DNA from: Chthoniobacterales bacterium
Lineage (GTDB): Bacteria; Verrucomicrobiota; Verrucomicrobiia; Chthoniobacterales; UBA10450
Assembly (NCBI GenBank): GCA_013697015.1
Contig: JACCXL010000390.1
Location: 1 to 7,031 of the forward strand
Direction: 5' to 3'
DNA: 7,031 nucleotides
Positions within the stretch are counted from its first letter, which is position 1. Each line of letters begins with the position of its first letter. The notes under the pieces were generated by a model. That model did no database searches, was not told where the DNA came from, and saw nothing but the letters and a program-made list of their open reading frames with translations. Of this stretch, positions 6,510-7,031 are shown piece after piece. The position numbers and the translations under genes are program-made.

Positions 6510-7031
6510 TCAGATGCGATCAGTTCTCCGCTTTTGCCGGATTCGCCGGAGCGCGGCCAGCGAAATCTGCCCGGGGAGCTGCGGATCGACGAGATACCCG
6601 TAGTTGTGGACGGATCCATGGTGTAGCAGTGCGACCCGCGCGGAGCGGCCGCATTTGCCGACGCCCATCGCCGCCAACGGAACTCGCCCGCTGGCCTCGG
6701 TATAAAACGCGAGCAATTCCAGAACGTCATTTGGCGTGTCGGTGCGCACAGCAAGCTTGAAGATCCGCGGCCGTAAGCGAAGGGCTGCCTTCAGTTGTGC
6801 TTTCATCCACTGCTGCGACGGCATCCGGTCAAGTTTGTGCACTGAAATAATCAATCCGACGCCGCGCTCATGCGTAGTGCGCAGGAGAGGCGCGAGCTGG
6901 CGAGCGGAGCGCAATTCGACGTCGACAAGCTGCGCCACGGGCAGGAATCGCTGCAGAAGTTCGCGCCGACGGGTGGGCGACAGATTGTGTTTGCCTCCTT
7001 CTTGTGGATGCCGCGCGGTCATGATGAGCGG
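6510..7031 (-). CDS. aroD: type I 3-dehydroquinate dehydratase, N-terminus beyond window
   Basis: The frame is open from the right edge to a TGA at 6510-6512 and gives 173 residues. Type I dehydroquinase turns 3-dehydroquinate into 3-dehydroshikimate in the shikimate pathway through a Schiff base. Counting from the in-frame Met at 7022, visible residues align with E. coli AroD: Glu8 in QEGGK (Glu86), His62 in IISVHKL (His143), the Schiff-base Lys89 in FKLAVRT (Lys170; codon 6756-6758), Arg129 in GRSARV (Arg213) and Gln152 in LPGQIS (Gln236). Spacing His to Lys is 27 in both. The residues PLI before that Met continue the family strand leading into the T-R-x-x-x-E-G-G motif, so Met 7022 is not the true start. 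About 70-80 N-terminal residues, including the first barrel strands, should lie outside the window. The position of E. coli Ser232 appears to be Gln148 (DPQLPGQ). A bifunctional AroDE fusion is excluded, since the protein ends soon after the barrel. Confidence 0.9.
   Translation of the reverse strand, partial: PLIMTARHPQEGGKHNLSPTRRRELLQRFLPVAQLVDVELRSARQLAPLLRTTHERGVGLIISVHKLDRMPSQQWMKAQLKAALRLRPRIFKLAVRTDTPNDVLELLAFYTEASGRVPLAAMGVGKCGRSARVALLHHGSVHNYGYLVDPQLPGQISLAALRRIRQKRRTDRI

Noticed and set aside
6401..6760. Plus-strand open frame (119 residues) opposite the LON-N start and aroD
   Set aside because: It lies opposite the aroD catalytic C-terminus, is Arg/Ala-rich without motif, and has no ribosome site.
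1..7031. CRISPR array, insertion sequence, prophage or toxin-antitoxin module
   Set aside because: No direct repeats with regular spacers, no terminal inverted repeats, no transposase or integrase, and every substantial open region is accounted for by housekeeping-like genes.

Overview
The window is ordinary bacterial chromosome: GC-rich (roughly 58-60% by eye), densely packed, with no mobile element, CRISPR array, tRNA or rRNA. The gene set suggests a Gram-negative bacterium of the Verrucomicrobia/PVC type. The clues are a split alpha/beta pyruvate dehydrogenase E1 with an E2 gene, a DUF6580-type membrane protein, a stand-alone LON-substrate-binding-domain protein and a type I 3-dehydroquinate dehydratase. 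The lineage is an inference from gene content, not a proven placement.

Plus strand, about 1-5815. The window opens inside rpsT (ribosomal protein S20), which lacks only its first few codons. After 89 bases containing one possible hairpin comes a six-helix DUF6580-like membrane protein (338-925). Six bases later begins pdhA-pdhB-pdhC (932-4247), encoding E1 alpha, E1 beta and the dihydrolipoamide acetyltransferase E2 of the pyruvate dehydrogenase complex. pdhA and pdhB overlap by GTGA, and pdhB to pdhC is 11 bases. A small two-helix membrane protein of unknown function (4261-4626) follows at 13 bases, then an HD-domain dGTP triphosphohydrolase-like gene (about 4643-5815). From the DUF6580 gene to dgt no gap exceeds about 16 bases, so one transcript is likely. 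E3 (dihydrolipoamide dehydrogenase) is not in the window.

Minus strand, about 7031-5812. A type I 3-dehydroquinate dehydratase (aroD, N-terminus beyond the right edge) is followed 62 bases downstream by a LON-N domain protein. The LON-N gene converges on dgt, and the two coding regions share four bases (TTAG) in which both stop codons lie, leaving no room for a terminator between them.

Together the plus-strand genes join acetyl-CoA formation (PDH) with a nucleotide-pool enzyme and two uncharacterised membrane proteins. The minus-strand genes belong to aromatic amino acid synthesis and an unassigned, possibly proteostasis-related, role. I see no clear sign of an exotic new system. The most open questions are the two membrane proteins embedded in the PDH operon and the dgt linkage.
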